This document shows, one piece after another, positions 35,899 through 44,755 of a stretch of DNA of 64,000 bases. Origin of the DNA: Nocardia sp. NBC_01503 (GTDB lineage: Bacteria > Actinomycetota > Actinomycetes > Mycobacteriales > Mycobacteriaceae); the NCBI RefSeq assembly GCF_036327755.1, contig NZ_CP109596.1:1798001-1862000 (forward strand), given 5' to 3'. A program made the position numbers and the translations under genes. Under the pieces are notes generated by a model. That model ran no database searches, was not told the DNA's origin, and saw nothing but the letters and a program-made list of their open reading frames with translations. The stretch's first letter is position 1, and each line of letters begins with the position of its first letter.

Positions 35899-35929
35899 CA
35901 AAAAAGACCGCACCCGAGGGTGCGGTCCT
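35899..35929 (-). terminator. Terminator of the tRNA-Glu/Asp/Phe cluster
   Basis: A 10-bp stem around the loop TCG (minus strand GACCGCACCC with GGGTGCGGTC) is followed by six T residues. It lies just 3' of tRNA-Phe. Confidence 0.9.
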
Positions 35930-35938
35930 TGATGACTA

Positions 35939-36015
35939 TGGTGGCCAGAGCCGGGATCGAACCGGCGACCTTCCGCTTTTCAGGCGGACGCTCGTACCAA
36001 CTGAGCTACCTGGCC
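35939..36015 (-). tRNA. tRNA-Phe (GAA)
   Basis: The minus strand folds into a cloverleaf beginning GGCCAGGTAGCTCAG, with anticodon loop CTGAAAA (anticodon GAA) and T-arm GGTTCGATCC. The 3' CCA is encoded. Confidence 0.95.
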
Positions 36016-36050
36016 GAAGCACCCGGTATCGAATGCCAAGATAAGTCTTG

Positions 36051-36124
36051 CGACCCTGACGGGACTCGAACCCGCGACCTCCGCCGTGACAGGGCGGCGC
36101 GCTAACCAACTGCGCCACAGGGCC
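36051..36124 (-). tRNA. tRNA-Asp (GTC)
   Basis: The cloverleaf begins GGCCCTGTGGCGCAG and has the anticodon loop CTGTCAC (GTC) and T-arm GGTTCGAGTCC. The discriminator is G; CCA is not encoded. Confidence 0.95.
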
Positions 36125-36160
36125 TTGCTCTGCTCCTCAACAACAGTGTCTCCACTGTTG

Positions 36161-36233
36161 TACCCCCTACGGGATTCGAACCCGCGCTACCGCCTTGAAA
36201 GGGCGGCGTCCTAGGCCGCTAGACGAAGGGGGC
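36161..36233 (-). tRNA. tRNA-Glu (TTC)
   Basis: The cloverleaf begins GCCCCCTTCGTCTAG, with anticodon loop CTTTCAA (TTC) and T-arm GGTTCGAATCC. An 8-bp perfect hairpin (36141-36160, loop TCTC) separates it from tRNA-Asp and may guide processing. The order Glu-Asp-Phe is usual in actinobacteria. Confidence 0.95.
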
Positions 36234-36327
36234 CCGCCAGATTTCTCTGGACCGTTTACACTCAACGGCTTCCGTTGGGAGCGGAGATAGCTTATGACAG
36301 CATCCGCCGTAATCCCAAATCTGCTGG

Positions 36328-36993
36328 TCAAACAGCCAAATTGAGATCTTCCAACTTGGCGGACACCCGCCATCCGACGCGCCGGAACTCCTCGGTCCAC
36401 TCGGGAGTCGCGGTGGCTTCCACGATCATCTCGAGCGCCTCGGTGAACCGGGAACGCAGATCCACCGGACCGCCCAGCACATCGGCGATATAGCGCTGAC
36501 CCGCCAGGGCCGCCGCCAGTGTGCGGGTGAAACGATCCGGATCGGCGTCCTGGCGCAATTGCTTGTGCTCGATCGCCCGCACCGCGAGCAGCCGGATGGA
36601 CCGCCCGAGAATGCGACCGCCACCGGCCTGGATATCGCGATAGAACTCCGGTTCGATGATGAGCCGGAACTCGGCCTGGATGATGATGTCGTTCTCCAAC
36701 CGCAGCGCGATCTCGTCGATCATGCCGTGCAGGACATCCAGGGGTCCGAGATCCCCTCTGCCGAGCCATCTTTCGGTGGACGCGCGGTAGCGGTCGACGG
36801 CCGCTTCCAAGACCGCGCGAGCCAGGTCCTCCTTGGAGTCGAAGTGAAAGTACATGGCGCCCTTGGTCGCGCGTGAACCTTCCAATATGCGGTTGAGCGA
36901 TGCAGCGGCATAGCCGCTCTTCCCGAACTCAACGGCGGCGGACCTTATGATCGCCGCGCGTGTCCGGCGGGCCCGCTCTTGCTGCCGTGCCAT
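36328..36993 (-). CDS. TetR regulator resembling gamma-butyrolactone receptors (ScbR/ArpA type)
   Basis: The 221-residue protein starts MARQQERARRTRAAII and has the helix-turn-helix over about 28-60 (AAASLNRILEGSRATKGAMYFHF), a wording close to ScbR/ArpA autoregulator receptors of Streptomyces. The C-terminal ligand domain follows. Two palindromes resembling autoregulatory elements lie 118-172 bp upstream. No butyrolactone synthase is seen in this window, so the ligand and the receptor role are inferred. The upstream region is the 1.1-kb gene-free stretch. Confidence 0.82.
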   Translation of the reverse strand: MARQQERARRTRAAIIRSAAVEFGKSGYAAASLNRILEGSRATKGAMYFHFDSKEDLARAVLEAAVDRYRASTERWLGRGDLGPLDVLHGMIDEIALRLENDIIIQAEFRLIIEPEFYRDIQAGGGRILGRSIRLLAVRAIEHKQLRQDADPDRFTRTLAAALAGQRYIADVLGGPVDLRSRFTEALEMIVEATATPEWTEEFRRVGWRVSAKLEDLNLAV

Positions 36994-37110
36994 GCTCGAA
37001 ACGCCTCCGAAGCTAGCTACCGCCGCTGGCTACTCCGTGGTGTTCCACAAAGCGCCATCGACGCAAAGTTACGTGTCTTTCAAATACTTCAAAACGGGCT
37101 TCGCCCGAAT

Positions 37111-37126
37111 TACCAAACTTTTGGTA
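37111..37126. promoter_or_regulatory. Perfect 16-bp palindrome upstream of the TetR gene
   Basis: TACCAAACTTTTGGTA is a perfect palindrome with arms TACCAAA and TTTGGTA. The TACCAA...TTGGTA core resembles ScbR-type autoregulatory elements. Confidence 0.5.
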
Positions 37127-37152
37127 CGAAAAAGCGCGAAAAACTTGAAACA

Positions 37153-37165
37153 CACCAACTGGTAT
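37153..37165. promoter_or_regulatory. Second ACCAA/TTGGT half-palindrome upstream of the TetR gene
   Basis: CACCAACTGGTAT contains ACCA-AC-TGGT and repeats the core of the palindrome 27 bp away. Two sites suggest cooperative binding. Confidence 0.35.
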
Positions 37166-37174
37166 AGTTTTTCC

Positions 37175-37210
37175 CGCCCGGGTGCGCCGCAGGGGGTGCG
37201 CACCCGGGCG
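37175..37210. other. Perfect 13-bp inverted repeat
   Basis: Arms 37175-37187 (CGCCCGGGTGCGC) and 37198-37210 enclose a 10-nt loop. Neither side has a T-run, so it is not a standard terminator. Confidence 0.6.
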
Positions 37211-38109
37211 TTCAAGTCGTCTGGATGGGCCTCCCGCAGCCTGATCTGTTGGAGCCACGATCGGCCGGAACCGGTCGCAACACGTTCGGGCACTTCAACG
37301 ATAAGCCGAATCCCGTGCTACCGGGGCAATCCCGGTTCTTCAGGAATTCACCAGTCGGTCACCGTACCCGGAATGCGCACCCTGCGTGAGGTGTACCGGA
37401 GAGTCAGTTAGCCAGCACGCCCCCTATCGAAAGCCGCAATTCCCCAGCTAACCACTGGGCGAATGGTCCGAAAAGCTGAATTCGCCCATATCCCACGGAT
37501 GTTCGCCATTCGACCGCACCCGCGGACCCCACCCCGGAACGCCCGGCGGCGCCGGCGCGGCACGGCCACCGCACCGGTGCCGAATCGACCCGGTTCCCTC
37601 CCCACGACCCAAAACGCTTGCACCACATCACCATTGGATGATATTCACAATTAGGCGCATCGAAACAATCTGCGAGTCAACGCGATTGCCGAACAGCAGT
37701 ACAGCGCCGGTTCCGGCGGGCGCGAGCACGCTCGGACGGCGGCGGGGGCGCGCCCCTCGCCCCCTCACAATCCCCACCGACCGGTCCGCACCCTCACAGC
37801 CCCTCATCGTGCCCCGGGGGACCCACCCCGATGCCCCCGAAAATAGGGGATCGGCACAAGCGGTCACCCCTTCGGCACAACCGGTCGGTCTACCACCACC
37901 CGGCACCCCGCGAACCGGACATCCGGTAACCCGGCGGTCCCCCCGCCGCCGCCACCCCCGAGCCCAACCCCATGATCGGCCCGCAACGCCCGGCGACACC
38001 ACGACACACTCGACGCGAACCGCCACGACCAGCGCAAATGCCCCACGTCAGAACACAATCGGATACTCGTTTAACAGTTGCGGGGTCAACCTACTAAACT
38101 CACCGCCGC
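37211..38109. other. Stretch of about 900 bp without a supported gene
   Basis: All open frames here are short, lack ribosome sites and read as low-complexity Pro/Arg or Gly/Arg. Part of the region (37500-38030) is strongly C-rich on the plus strand, while 37620-37680 is AT-richer than its surroundings. It ends at tRNA-Lys. I see no integrase, transposase or direct repeat of the tRNA end. Confidence 0.5.
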
Positions 38110-38182
38110 GCCCCTATAGCTCAGTTGGTAGAGCTACGGACTTTTAATCCGCAGGTCGCAGGTTCGAGCCCTGCTGGGGGCA
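38110..38182 (+). tRNA. tRNA-Lys (TTT)
   Basis: The cloverleaf begins GCCCCTATAGCTCAG, with anticodon loop CTTTTAA (TTT) and T-arm GGTTCGAGCCC. The discriminator is A; CCA is not encoded. Confidence 0.95.
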
Positions 38183-38338
38183 CCGTTTGTCCCTGTTCGG
38201 GACACAGTTGCCGAGGGGTCCGGGATACTACATTCGGGCCCCTCGCCACATTGGCGAATCCGTGGCAATCTGTCCGGATTTCGCCTACCGTGACCCGGGT
38301 AGGGCTTTTCCGGGATGCCAACACCACAGGCGGAGTTC

Positions 38339-38935
38339 ATGACTTCCTTCGATGACCTGCTCTCCAATGTGCCCGTCGCACAGATCGCCGACAAGCTCGG
38401 AGTCGACGAGGCGACCGCCACCACCGCGATCAACGCGGCCATTCCCGTCCTCCTCGGCGGATTCCAGGCACAGGCCGGCAACCCCGACGTCGGCCTGAAC
38501 CTCGAAGGCGAAGTCGCCAACCAGCCGCACGGTCTGCTCGACGGCGGCGTCGACATCAACCAGGTCGACACCGAAAACGGCAACCAGATCGTCGATCAGA
38601 CCTTCGGCACCGAGAAGAACACGGTGATCAGCGCGCTCGGCAATGTGGGCGGCGGTAACGCGCAGGACCTGATGGCCAAACTGCTCCCCATGCTCGCCCC
38701 CATCGTGTTGGCCTACCTTGGTAAGAAGGCAATGGGCGGTGGCGGCGCGGCCACCGGCGGCGAAGCCGCTGCCAGCGGTGGCGGCGGTATCGGCGACATC
38801 CTGGGCAGCCTGCTCGGCGGCGCCACCGGCGGTAAGGGCGGCGGCGGACTCGGGGACATCCTCGGCAAGGCCGTCGGCCAGAACGCCGGAAATGTGCTCG
38901 GCAACGTACTGGGCGGACTGCTCGGCAAGAAGTGA
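38339..38935 (+). CDS. DUF937 domain protein with Gly-rich C-terminus
   Basis: The start is the ATG at 38339, with GGCGGAG upstream, giving 198 residues; the open frame from 38315 adds eight residues without support. Residues about 1-130 form the DUF937 domain (SFDDLLSNVPVAQIADKLG, AAIPVLLGGFQ). The remaining third is Gly-rich with repeated GGIGDILGSLLGG-like and GGLGDILGKAVG units. DUF937 proteins may bind DNA or oligomerise, but no clear function is known. It stands alone after tRNA-Lys. Confidence 0.82.
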   Translation: MTSFDDLLSNVPVAQIADKLGVDEATATTAINAAIPVLLGGFQAQAGNPDVGLNLEGEVANQPHGLLDGGVDINQVDTENGNQIVDQTFGTEKNTVISALGNVGGGNAQDLMAKLLPMLAPIVLAYLGKKAMGGGGAATGGEAAASGGGGIGDILGSLLGGATGGKGGGGLGDILGKAVGQNAGNVLGNVLGGLLGKK

Positions 38936-39066
38936 GTATGCATCGAGACACGGTGCGCGGCTAACGAACTGCGGCTCACGGCGATAGACAGGGCGCCGTG
39001 GGCCGCTTGTCATATGACATCTCTCACTGACCCCGCAATGGCACTCGCATGAGTTTCACATCACCA

Positions 39067-39078
39067 TACGGTGCCGTA
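39067..39078. promoter_or_regulatory. 12-bp palindrome before desA1
   Basis: TACGG-TG-CCGTA is a perfect palindrome inside CATACGGTGCCGTAAGGTATG-like symmetry. It lies 71 bp before the desaturase start, where a repressor could act. Mycobacterial desA1 has a dedicated TetR-type regulator, but I cannot match its operator. Confidence 0.35.
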
Positions 39079-39148
39079 AGGTATGGGCCGCGGCGGCAGG
39101 CCGGCGAGGGTACGACAGCTTGATCGCACGATTACGAAGGGCATATAC

Positions 39149-40120
39149 ATGGCAAAGGATCTGACTCAACTCGAGCTACTGACGGAGTTGGAGCCGGTTG
39201 CCGCGGAGAACGTAGATCGGCACCTCTCCCTGGCCAAGGAATGGCATCCGCACGACTACGTGCCGTGGGACGAGGGCCGCAACTTCGCCGCCATGGGCGG
39301 CGAGGACTGGGATCCGTCGCAGTCACGGCTGAGCGAACTCGCCAAGGCCTCGATGATCACCAACCTGCTCACCGAGGACAACCTCCCCTCCTACCACCGT
39401 GAGATCGCCGAGAACTTCTCCCAGGACGGCGCCTGGGGCACCTGGGTCGGCCGGTGGACCGCCGAGGAGAACCGGCACGGCATCGTGATGCGCGACTACC
39501 TCGTCACCACGCGCGCCGTCGACCCGGTCGCCCTCGAAGAAGCCCGCATGATCCACATGACCAACGGCTTCGCCTCCCCCGCACAGGTCAGCCAGACCGA
39601 TGCGGGCTTCCTCTACTCGGTCGCCTACGTGACCTTCCAGGAACTCGCCACCCGCGTCTCGCACCGCAACACCGGACGCGTCTGCGACGACCCGATCGCC
39701 GACCGCATGCTGCAGCGCATCGCCGCCGACGAGAACCTGCACATGATCTTCTACCGCAATATGTGCGGTGCGGCCCTTGACCTTTCGCCCGACCAGACCC
39801 TGGACGCCATCACCCTCATCCTGGAGAACTTCCAGATGCCGGGCGCTGGCATGCCGAACTTCCGCCGCAACGGCGTCCTGATGGCCAAGCACGGCATCTA
39901 CGACCTGCGCCAGCACCTGGAAGAAGTGGTCAACCCGGTCCTGAAGAAGTGGCGCATCTTCGAGCGCGACGACTTCACCGCACGCGGTGAGGAGACCCGC
40001 GAACGCCTGGGCCTCTTCCTCGAGAAGCTCGGCAAGGACGTCCTCAAGTTCGAGGAGCAGCGCGACAAGATGCTCGCCCGCGAAGCAGCCAAGGCAGAAA
40101 AGGCTTTCGCTCGCGCGTAG
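39149..40120 (+). CDS. desA1: Acyl-ACP desaturase (DesA1 type)
   Basis: The 323-residue soluble enzyme is a ferritin-like diiron desaturase. TEDNLPSYHREI near 70-82 and WTAEENRHGI near 101-110 give the first ExxH sites, and ISHRNTG-type plus ADENLHMIFYRN near 198-209 the second EENxH/DENxH site. It introduces double bonds into ACP-bound acyl chains, probably for mycolic or membrane lipids. The neighbours match Rv0824c (desA1). The start is the ATG at 39149, with GAAGG 9 nt upstream; additional upstream codons are unsupported. Confidence 0.92.
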   Translation: MAKDLTQLELLTELEPVAAENVDRHLSLAKEWHPHDYVPWDEGRNFAAMGGEDWDPSQSRLSELAKASMITNLLTEDNLPSYHREIAENFSQDGAWGTWVGRWTAEENRHGIVMRDYLVTTRAVDPVALEEARMIHMTNGFASPAQVSQTDAGFLYSVAYVTFQELATRVSHRNTGRVCDDPIADRMLQRIAADENLHMIFYRNMCGAALDLSPDQTLDAITLILENFQMPGAGMPNFRRNGVLMAKHGIYDLRQHLEEVVNPVLKKWRIFERDDFTARGEETRERLGLFLEKLGKDVLKFEEQRDKMLAREAAKAEKAFARA

Positions 40121-40207
40121 GCGTCGGGGTCCGCCCCCAAACCCCCGGGTGTGGGGGACGCTGACGCTGGGGTCTCGGGGGCTTCGCCCCCAAACCCCCC
40201 AGCCTCC

Positions 40208-40238
40208 GGCTCCTCGCGACCTCGAGTCGCGAGGAGCC
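40208..40238 (+). terminator. Hairpin terminator after desA1
   Basis: A perfect 13-bp stem (40208-40220 with 40226-40238) has loop CTCGA and a GTTTCAT tail. Other GGGGGC/GCCCCC stems precede it from 40135. Confidence 0.7.
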
Positions 40239-40305
40239 GTTTCATCTCTCAGAGCTTGCTCGCGGGGGATGTGAGCGGGGGCACCGGGCGGGTGATGAGA
40301 CACTG

Positions 40306-41463
40306 GTGGGCGTGACGACCTCGATCGAAGCCTCCAAGACCGCGCTGCGGATCGGACCGTATCCGGTCGATCCGGCCGTCGTACTGGCTCCGATGGCCGG
40401 CATCACCAATGTGGCCTTCCGGACGCTGTGCCGGGAATTCGGCAGCGCCACTTCGATTTACGTATGCGAGATGATCACCGCGCGGGCCGTGGTGGAGCGT
40501 AATGAGAAGACGCTGCACATGATGTCGTTCGGCGCGGACGAGAGTCCCCGATCGATGCAGCTGTACGCGGTGGACCCCAAGACCGTCGGCGAGGCCGTAC
40601 GGATCATCGTCGGCGAGGGATGGGCCGACCACATCGACCTGAACCTCGGCTGTCCCGTGCCCAAGGTGACGCGGCTCGGCGGCGGAGCGGCACTGCCGTA
40701 CAAGCGACAGCTGTTCCGCGACATCGTCAAGGCGATGGTGTCGGCGGCCGAACCTGCGGGCGTACCGATCACGGTGAAGTTCCGCATCGGCATCGACGAT
40801 GAGCACCACACCTTCCTGGACACCGGCCGCATTGCCGAGGCGGAGGGTGCGGCCGCGGTCGCCCTGCACGCCCGCACCGCCGCCCAGCGCTACTCCGGCG
40901 AGGCCGACTGGACCGCCATCACCCGCCTCAAGGAGGCCGTCACCGGCATTCCGGTGCTCGGCAACGGCGATATCTTCAGCGCCGACGACGCCCTGCGCAT
41001 GATGGCCGAGACCGGCTGCGACGGCGTCGTCGTCGGCCGCGGATGCCTCGGCCGCCCTTGGCTTTTCGCCGAACTCCAGGCCGCCCTGCGCGGTGAACCG
41101 CTGCCCGCCCCGCCGAACCTGGGCCGGGTCGGGGAGATCCTGCGCCGACATACCGAACTGCTCGTCGCGCACGACGGCGAGGACAAGGCCATGCGCGATA
41201 TCCGCAAGCATATGGCCTGGTATCTGATGGGCTTCCCGATCGGCGGCGATCTACGCCGCAGCTTCGCGACGGTCAGCAGTATGGCGCGATTGGACGACCT
41301 GATCGGGCAACTCGACGCCGATGCGCCATTCCCCAAGGATGCCGAGGGCCCGCGCGGCCGCCAGGGCTCCCCCGGCAAGGTCGCGCTACCGGACGGCTGG
41401 CTGGACGATCCGGAGGATCCCACCGTGCCGTGCGCCGCCGATGTCATGCACAGCGGCGGCTGA
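40306..41463 (+). CDS. dusB: tRNA-dihydrouridine synthase (DusB/NifR3 family)
   Basis: The 385-residue flavoenzyme reduces uridines in tRNA. LAPMAGITNVAFR near 28-40, DLNLGCPVPKVTRLGGG with the catalytic Cys, and GNGDIFSADDA followed by GRGCLGRPWLF are Dus hallmarks. It corresponds to Rv0823c between desA1 and the LCP gene. The GTG start at 40306 fits the family length. Confidence 0.92.
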   Translation: MGVTTSIEASKTALRIGPYPVDPAVVLAPMAGITNVAFRTLCREFGSATSIYVCEMITARAVVERNEKTLHMMSFGADESPRSMQLYAVDPKTVGEAVRIIVGEGWADHIDLNLGCPVPKVTRLGGGAALPYKRQLFRDIVKAMVSAAEPAGVPITVKFRIGIDDEHHTFLDTGRIAEAEGAAAVALHARTAAQRYSGEADWTAITRLKEAVTGIPVLGNGDIFSADDALRMMAETGCDGVVVGRGCLGRPWLFAELQAALRGEPLPAPPNLGRVGEILRRHTELLVAHDGEDKAMRDIRKHMAWYLMGFPIGGDLRRSFATVSSMARLDDLIGQLDADAPFPKDAEGPRGRQGSPGKVALPDGWLDDPEDPTVPCAADVMHSGG

Positions 41464-41708
41464 GCGGCGAAGTCGTAACGCCTGACAGCTTCGGCGCCGC
41501 GTCGGCGCAGCGATAGCCCGCTCCCTGGCACACTTTTTCGCAGCAACCCTCCGGCCGATCGCGACAGCACTCGACTCGCCGAGCTCAGGCTCTCCGAAAC
41601 CGGGCGTGGCGAGGTCGGCCACACCCGCCGGATCGGCGTTCGAGTGGTCGACCGTGGCGGAATCGTTATCATGACGGTCGGCATCGAAAAGCAAAGTGAG
41701 GTTCGTTG

Positions 41709-43877
41709 GTGGGTGACGATCGGTACGGGCGTACGCCACGGCCCGGAGGTCGCGCCCCGTGGGAGCGCTATCCCGCGGATGACGACGCCCAGCCTCGCGC
41801 CTCCCGGCGGTCCCGGCACAATGACAACCCGGACCCCGGCTCCGCGCCCATCTCGGTGCAGGATCTCGTCGAACGCGTGGACAGCGAACGCAAATCCCGC
41901 CGCCGGCGCCGCCGCGACGACGAACCCGCCCAGCAGCCACCCGCCGACACCACCGGCAGGCGCGCCCTGCCCCCGGAATCGAACGCCCCCAACGGTTCCC
42001 GGCACGGTGCGGAGGCCACCGGCTCGCAGCGCACGGTCCGGCCGAATCCCCAGGGTGGCACCGGCTCCCAGCACGTGGTCCCCCCGAATCCGCCCGGCGG
42101 CACCGGTTCTCAGCGAACCGTCCCCGCCAACGCCGCGGCCGAGGGCCTACGCCGGGTCGCCACACCCGCCAATACCGCTGCGCGACGCGCGGTTCCGCCC
42201 GAACGGATCGATCCGACCGCGGATCCGGTCACCGAGGAACTACCCGCGATCACCGAACCGCCCCGCGCCGGGCGCAAGAAATTGCGGGCCACCGCCCCCG
42301 TCGAATCGCCCGCCGACTACCCCACCACCGCGCTCCCGACCGCGGTCGGACCCAAACCGCTCTCCCCCGCACGCCGCAAGCGCGATCGCCGACTGCGGCT
42401 CGCCGGGCGCAGCGCGGGCGCCCTGCTCGCGGTCATCGCCATGCTGATCACCGGCGGCGGCTGGAGTTACCTGCACGCCAAGGACAATGGCTTCAACCAG
42501 GTCTCCGCACTCGACAACGACTCCCCCGACGTGGTCGACGCCGACGCGCAATACGGCGACGAGAACTTCCTGATCGTCGGCACCGACACCCGCGCGGGCG
42601 TGAATTCGCAACTGGGCGCGGGCGATACCAATGACGCCGAAGGCGCACGCTCGGACACCGTCATGCTGGTGAACATTCCGGCCAACCGGCAGCGCGTGGT
42701 CGCCGTCTCCTTCCCCCGCGACCTCGACGTCACCCGCCCGGTCTGCGAGGGCTGGGACAACGACAAGGGCGCGTACACCGGGGAGAGCTTCCCGTCCGCC
42801 ATCGGCGACAAGCTCAATGCCGTCTACGCGCTCGGCGGGCCGAAGTGCCTGACCAAGGTCATTCAGAAGATGTCCGGCCTCAAGATCAACCACTTCGTCG
42901 GCATCGACTTCGCCGGTTTCGAGACCATGGTCGACACCATCGGCGGCGTCGAGGTCTGCACCACCAAACCCCTCGTCGACGAAGTCCTCGGCACGGTGTT
43001 GACCACTCCGGGCAAGCAGATCGTGAACGGCGCCACCGCTCTGGACTACGTCCGTGCCCGGCATGTGGTCGGCGAAGAGCGCAGCGACTACGACCGGATC
43101 AATCGGCAACAGCGCTTTCTGTCCTCGCTGCTGCGTGGCGCGATGTCCGGCAAGGTGCTCTTCGATCCGGGCAAGATGAACGGCTTCATCAACGCCTTCG
43201 CCCAGCACTCCTTCATGGACAACGTCACCACCAAGGATCTGCTCATGCTGGGCCGGTCCATGCAGAAGATGCAGGCCGGATCCATCACCTTCCTGACCGT
43301 GCCGACCGCCGGAACCACCTCGTACGGCAATGAGATTCCGCGCGAATCCGATATCAAGGCCATCTTCCGCGCGGTCATCGACGATCAGCCGCTGCCCGGT
43401 GAGAAGAAGTCCGATCCGGCGACCACCACCGCCGACGCGCCCCCTGCCAAACCGAAGCTGACCGCCGTCGACCCATCCACGGTATCGCTGCAGGTCTCCA
43501 ACGGATCCGGCATCTCGGGCGTGGCCTCCGCCGCCGCGACCAAACTCGCCAATCAGGGCTTCCAGATCTACAGCACCGGCAATTACGCCGACGGCACCTC
43601 GCTCAAGACCTTGGTCCGCTACTCCAGCGGGCATGAGGCCGCCGCCGCCACGGTCGCCAGCGCCCTGCCCGGCGCGGTCCTGGAATCCGCCACCGGACTC
43701 GGCAGCATCGTCGAGGTCGTGCTCGGCTCCGACTACGCGGGCAGCGTGCGCGCGCCCGTCGCGTTCGGCCAGTCGCTGCCCGACATCCCCACCGATTCCG
43801 GCGGTGCTAGTGCGGCCCCGATCACACTCCCCTCCGACCTGGAACACGTGAACGCCGCCGACGACACCTGCAAGTAG
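41709..43877 (+). CDS. LytR-CpsA-Psr (LCP) family glycopolymer ligase with LytR_C domain
   Basis: The 722-residue protein has a long disordered, charged cytoplasmic N-terminus (about 1-215) and one transmembrane helix (near 230-250). The LCP domain (about 285-500) contains FLIVGTDTR, SDTVMLV, SFPRDLDV and the Arg-rich RARHVVGEERSDYDRINRQQ. A LytR_C domain (about 595-690, VSLQVSNGSG) follows. LCP enzymes attach arabinogalactan to peptidoglycan in this group. It corresponds to Rv0822c. GTG at 41709 has GTGAGG 7 nt upstream; a TTG at 41706 is also possible. Confidence 0.9.
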   Translation: MGDDRYGRTPRPGGRAPWERYPADDDAQPRASRRSRHNDNPDPGSAPISVQDLVERVDSERKSRRRRRRDDEPAQQPPADTTGRRALPPESNAPNGSRHGAEATGSQRTVRPNPQGGTGSQHVVPPNPPGGTGSQRTVPANAAAEGLRRVATPANTAARRAVPPERIDPTADPVTEELPAITEPPRAGRKKLRATAPVESPADYPTTALPTAVGPKPLSPARRKRDRRLRLAGRSAGALLAVIAMLITGGGWSYLHAKDNGFNQVSALDNDSPDVVDADAQYGDENFLIVGTDTRAGVNSQLGAGDTNDAEGARSDTVMLVNIPANRQRVVAVSFPRDLDVTRPVCEGWDNDKGAYTGESFPSAIGDKLNAVYALGGPKCLTKVIQKMSGLKINHFVGIDFAGFETMVDTIGGVEVCTTKPLVDEVLGTVLTTPGKQIVNGATALDYVRARHVVGEERSDYDRINRQQRFLSSLLRGAMSGKVLFDPGKMNGFINAFAQHSFMDNVTTKDLLMLGRSMQKMQAGSITFLTVPTAGTTSYGNEIPRESDIKAIFRAVIDDQPLPGEKKSDPATTTADAPPAKPKLTAVDPSTVSLQVSNGSGISGVASAAATKLANQGFQIYSTGNYADGTSLKTLVRYSSGHEAAAATVASALPGAVLESATGLGSIVEVVLGSDYAGSVRAPVAFGQSLPDIPTDSGGASAAPITLPSDLEHVNAADDTCK

Positions 43878-43988
43878 GCGGCCGCCCGCACGCTCTCGAC
43901 GTGCGCCGACGTTGCCGAGCCGGAACGGCACCGATGATTCACCCACCGTTGGTGACTTGGACAGCGGCTACCACTAATGTCTTGACTC

Positions 43989-44660
43989 ATGCGTGTCATC
44001 TACAACGAACAAATGGCCGAGCTCGCCGATCTGCTCGGCGGCATGGCCGGGCTCGCCGGATCGGCCATGGAGCGGGCTACCAACTCGCTGCTCAATGCCG
44101 ATCTCGAGCTCGCGGAGCAGGTGATCACCGAGTACGACCGCATCGCCGAGATGATCCAGCTGGCCGAGGAGAAGGCCTTCGCACTGCTGGCCCTGCAGGC
44201 CCCCGTCGCCGGTGATTTGCGGCAGGTCGTCAGCGCCATCCAGATCGTCGCCGATGTGAACCGGATGGGCGCGCTCGCCCTGCACGTCGCCAAGATGACC
44301 CGTCGGCGCTTCCCGAACCACGCCGTGCCCGAGGCGGTCAACAGCTACTTCGCCGAAATGGGCCGGATCGCGGTCAAGATGGGCGCGACCGCCAAGGAGG
44401 TGCTGGAGACCCGCGATCCCGAGCGGGCCGCCAAGCTCACCGACGACGACGAGGCGATGGACGATCTGCGCAAGCATCTGTTCACGCTGATCATGGACCG
44501 CGACTGGCAGTTCGGTGTGCCCTCCGCCGTCGATGTGGCGCTGCTGGGCCGGTACTACGAGCGCTTCGCCGATCACGCCGTGGAGATCGGACGCCGCGTG
44601 GTGTTCCTGGTGACCGGCGTCCTGCCCCCGGACCCGGATTCCGAGAAGGAAAGCATCTGA
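43989..44660 (+). CDS. phoU: Phosphate-signalling protein PhoU (PhoY2 type)
   Basis: The 223-residue protein consists of two PhoU three-helix repeats with the E(D)xxxD metal motifs ([15 protein letters not shown] and [13 protein letters not shown]). PhoU damps the SenX3-RegX3 phosphate response and the Pst transporter. A TAATGT hexamer 8 nt before the ATG suggests a leaderless transcript. The pst operon lies 2 kb away on the opposite strand, separated by an MFS gene. Confidence 0.93.
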   Translation: MRVIYNEQMAELADLLGGMAGLAGSAMERATNSLLNADLELAEQVITEYDRIAEMIQLAEEKAFALLALQAPVAGDLRQVVSAIQIVADVNRMGALALHVAKMTRRRFPNHAVPEAVNSYFAEMGRIAVKMGATAKEVLETRDPERAAKLTDDDEAMDDLRKHLFTLIMDRDWQFGVPSAVDVALLGRYYERFADHAVEIGRRVVFLVTGVLPPDPDSEKESI

Positions 44661-44715
44661 CAACTCCCGTGGCTCCGGATCCATCCTGAAATCCGGAGAC
44701 GACAAGGGAATTGCC

Positions 44716-44749
44716 TCGACGCCCGCACACGACACGGTGCGGGCGTCGA
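44716..44749. terminator. Bidirectional terminator between phoU and the MFS gene
   Basis: A perfect 13-bp stem (44716-44728 with 44737-44749) has an 8-nt loop between two convergent genes. It lacks a clear T-run. Confidence 0.7.
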
Positions 44750-44755
44750 GCCGTC

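Noticed and set aside
37175..37210. 13-bp inverted repeat as a terminator
   Set aside because: No T-run follows on either strand and no gene ends next to it.
37404..38147. Several small open frames in the gene-free region
   Set aside because: They overlap one another, are low-complexity Pro/Arg or Gly/Arg, and lack ribosome sites.
36051..38182. tRNA-flanked genomic island with attachment sites
   Set aside because: No integrase or transposase and no direct repeat of a tRNA end was seen.
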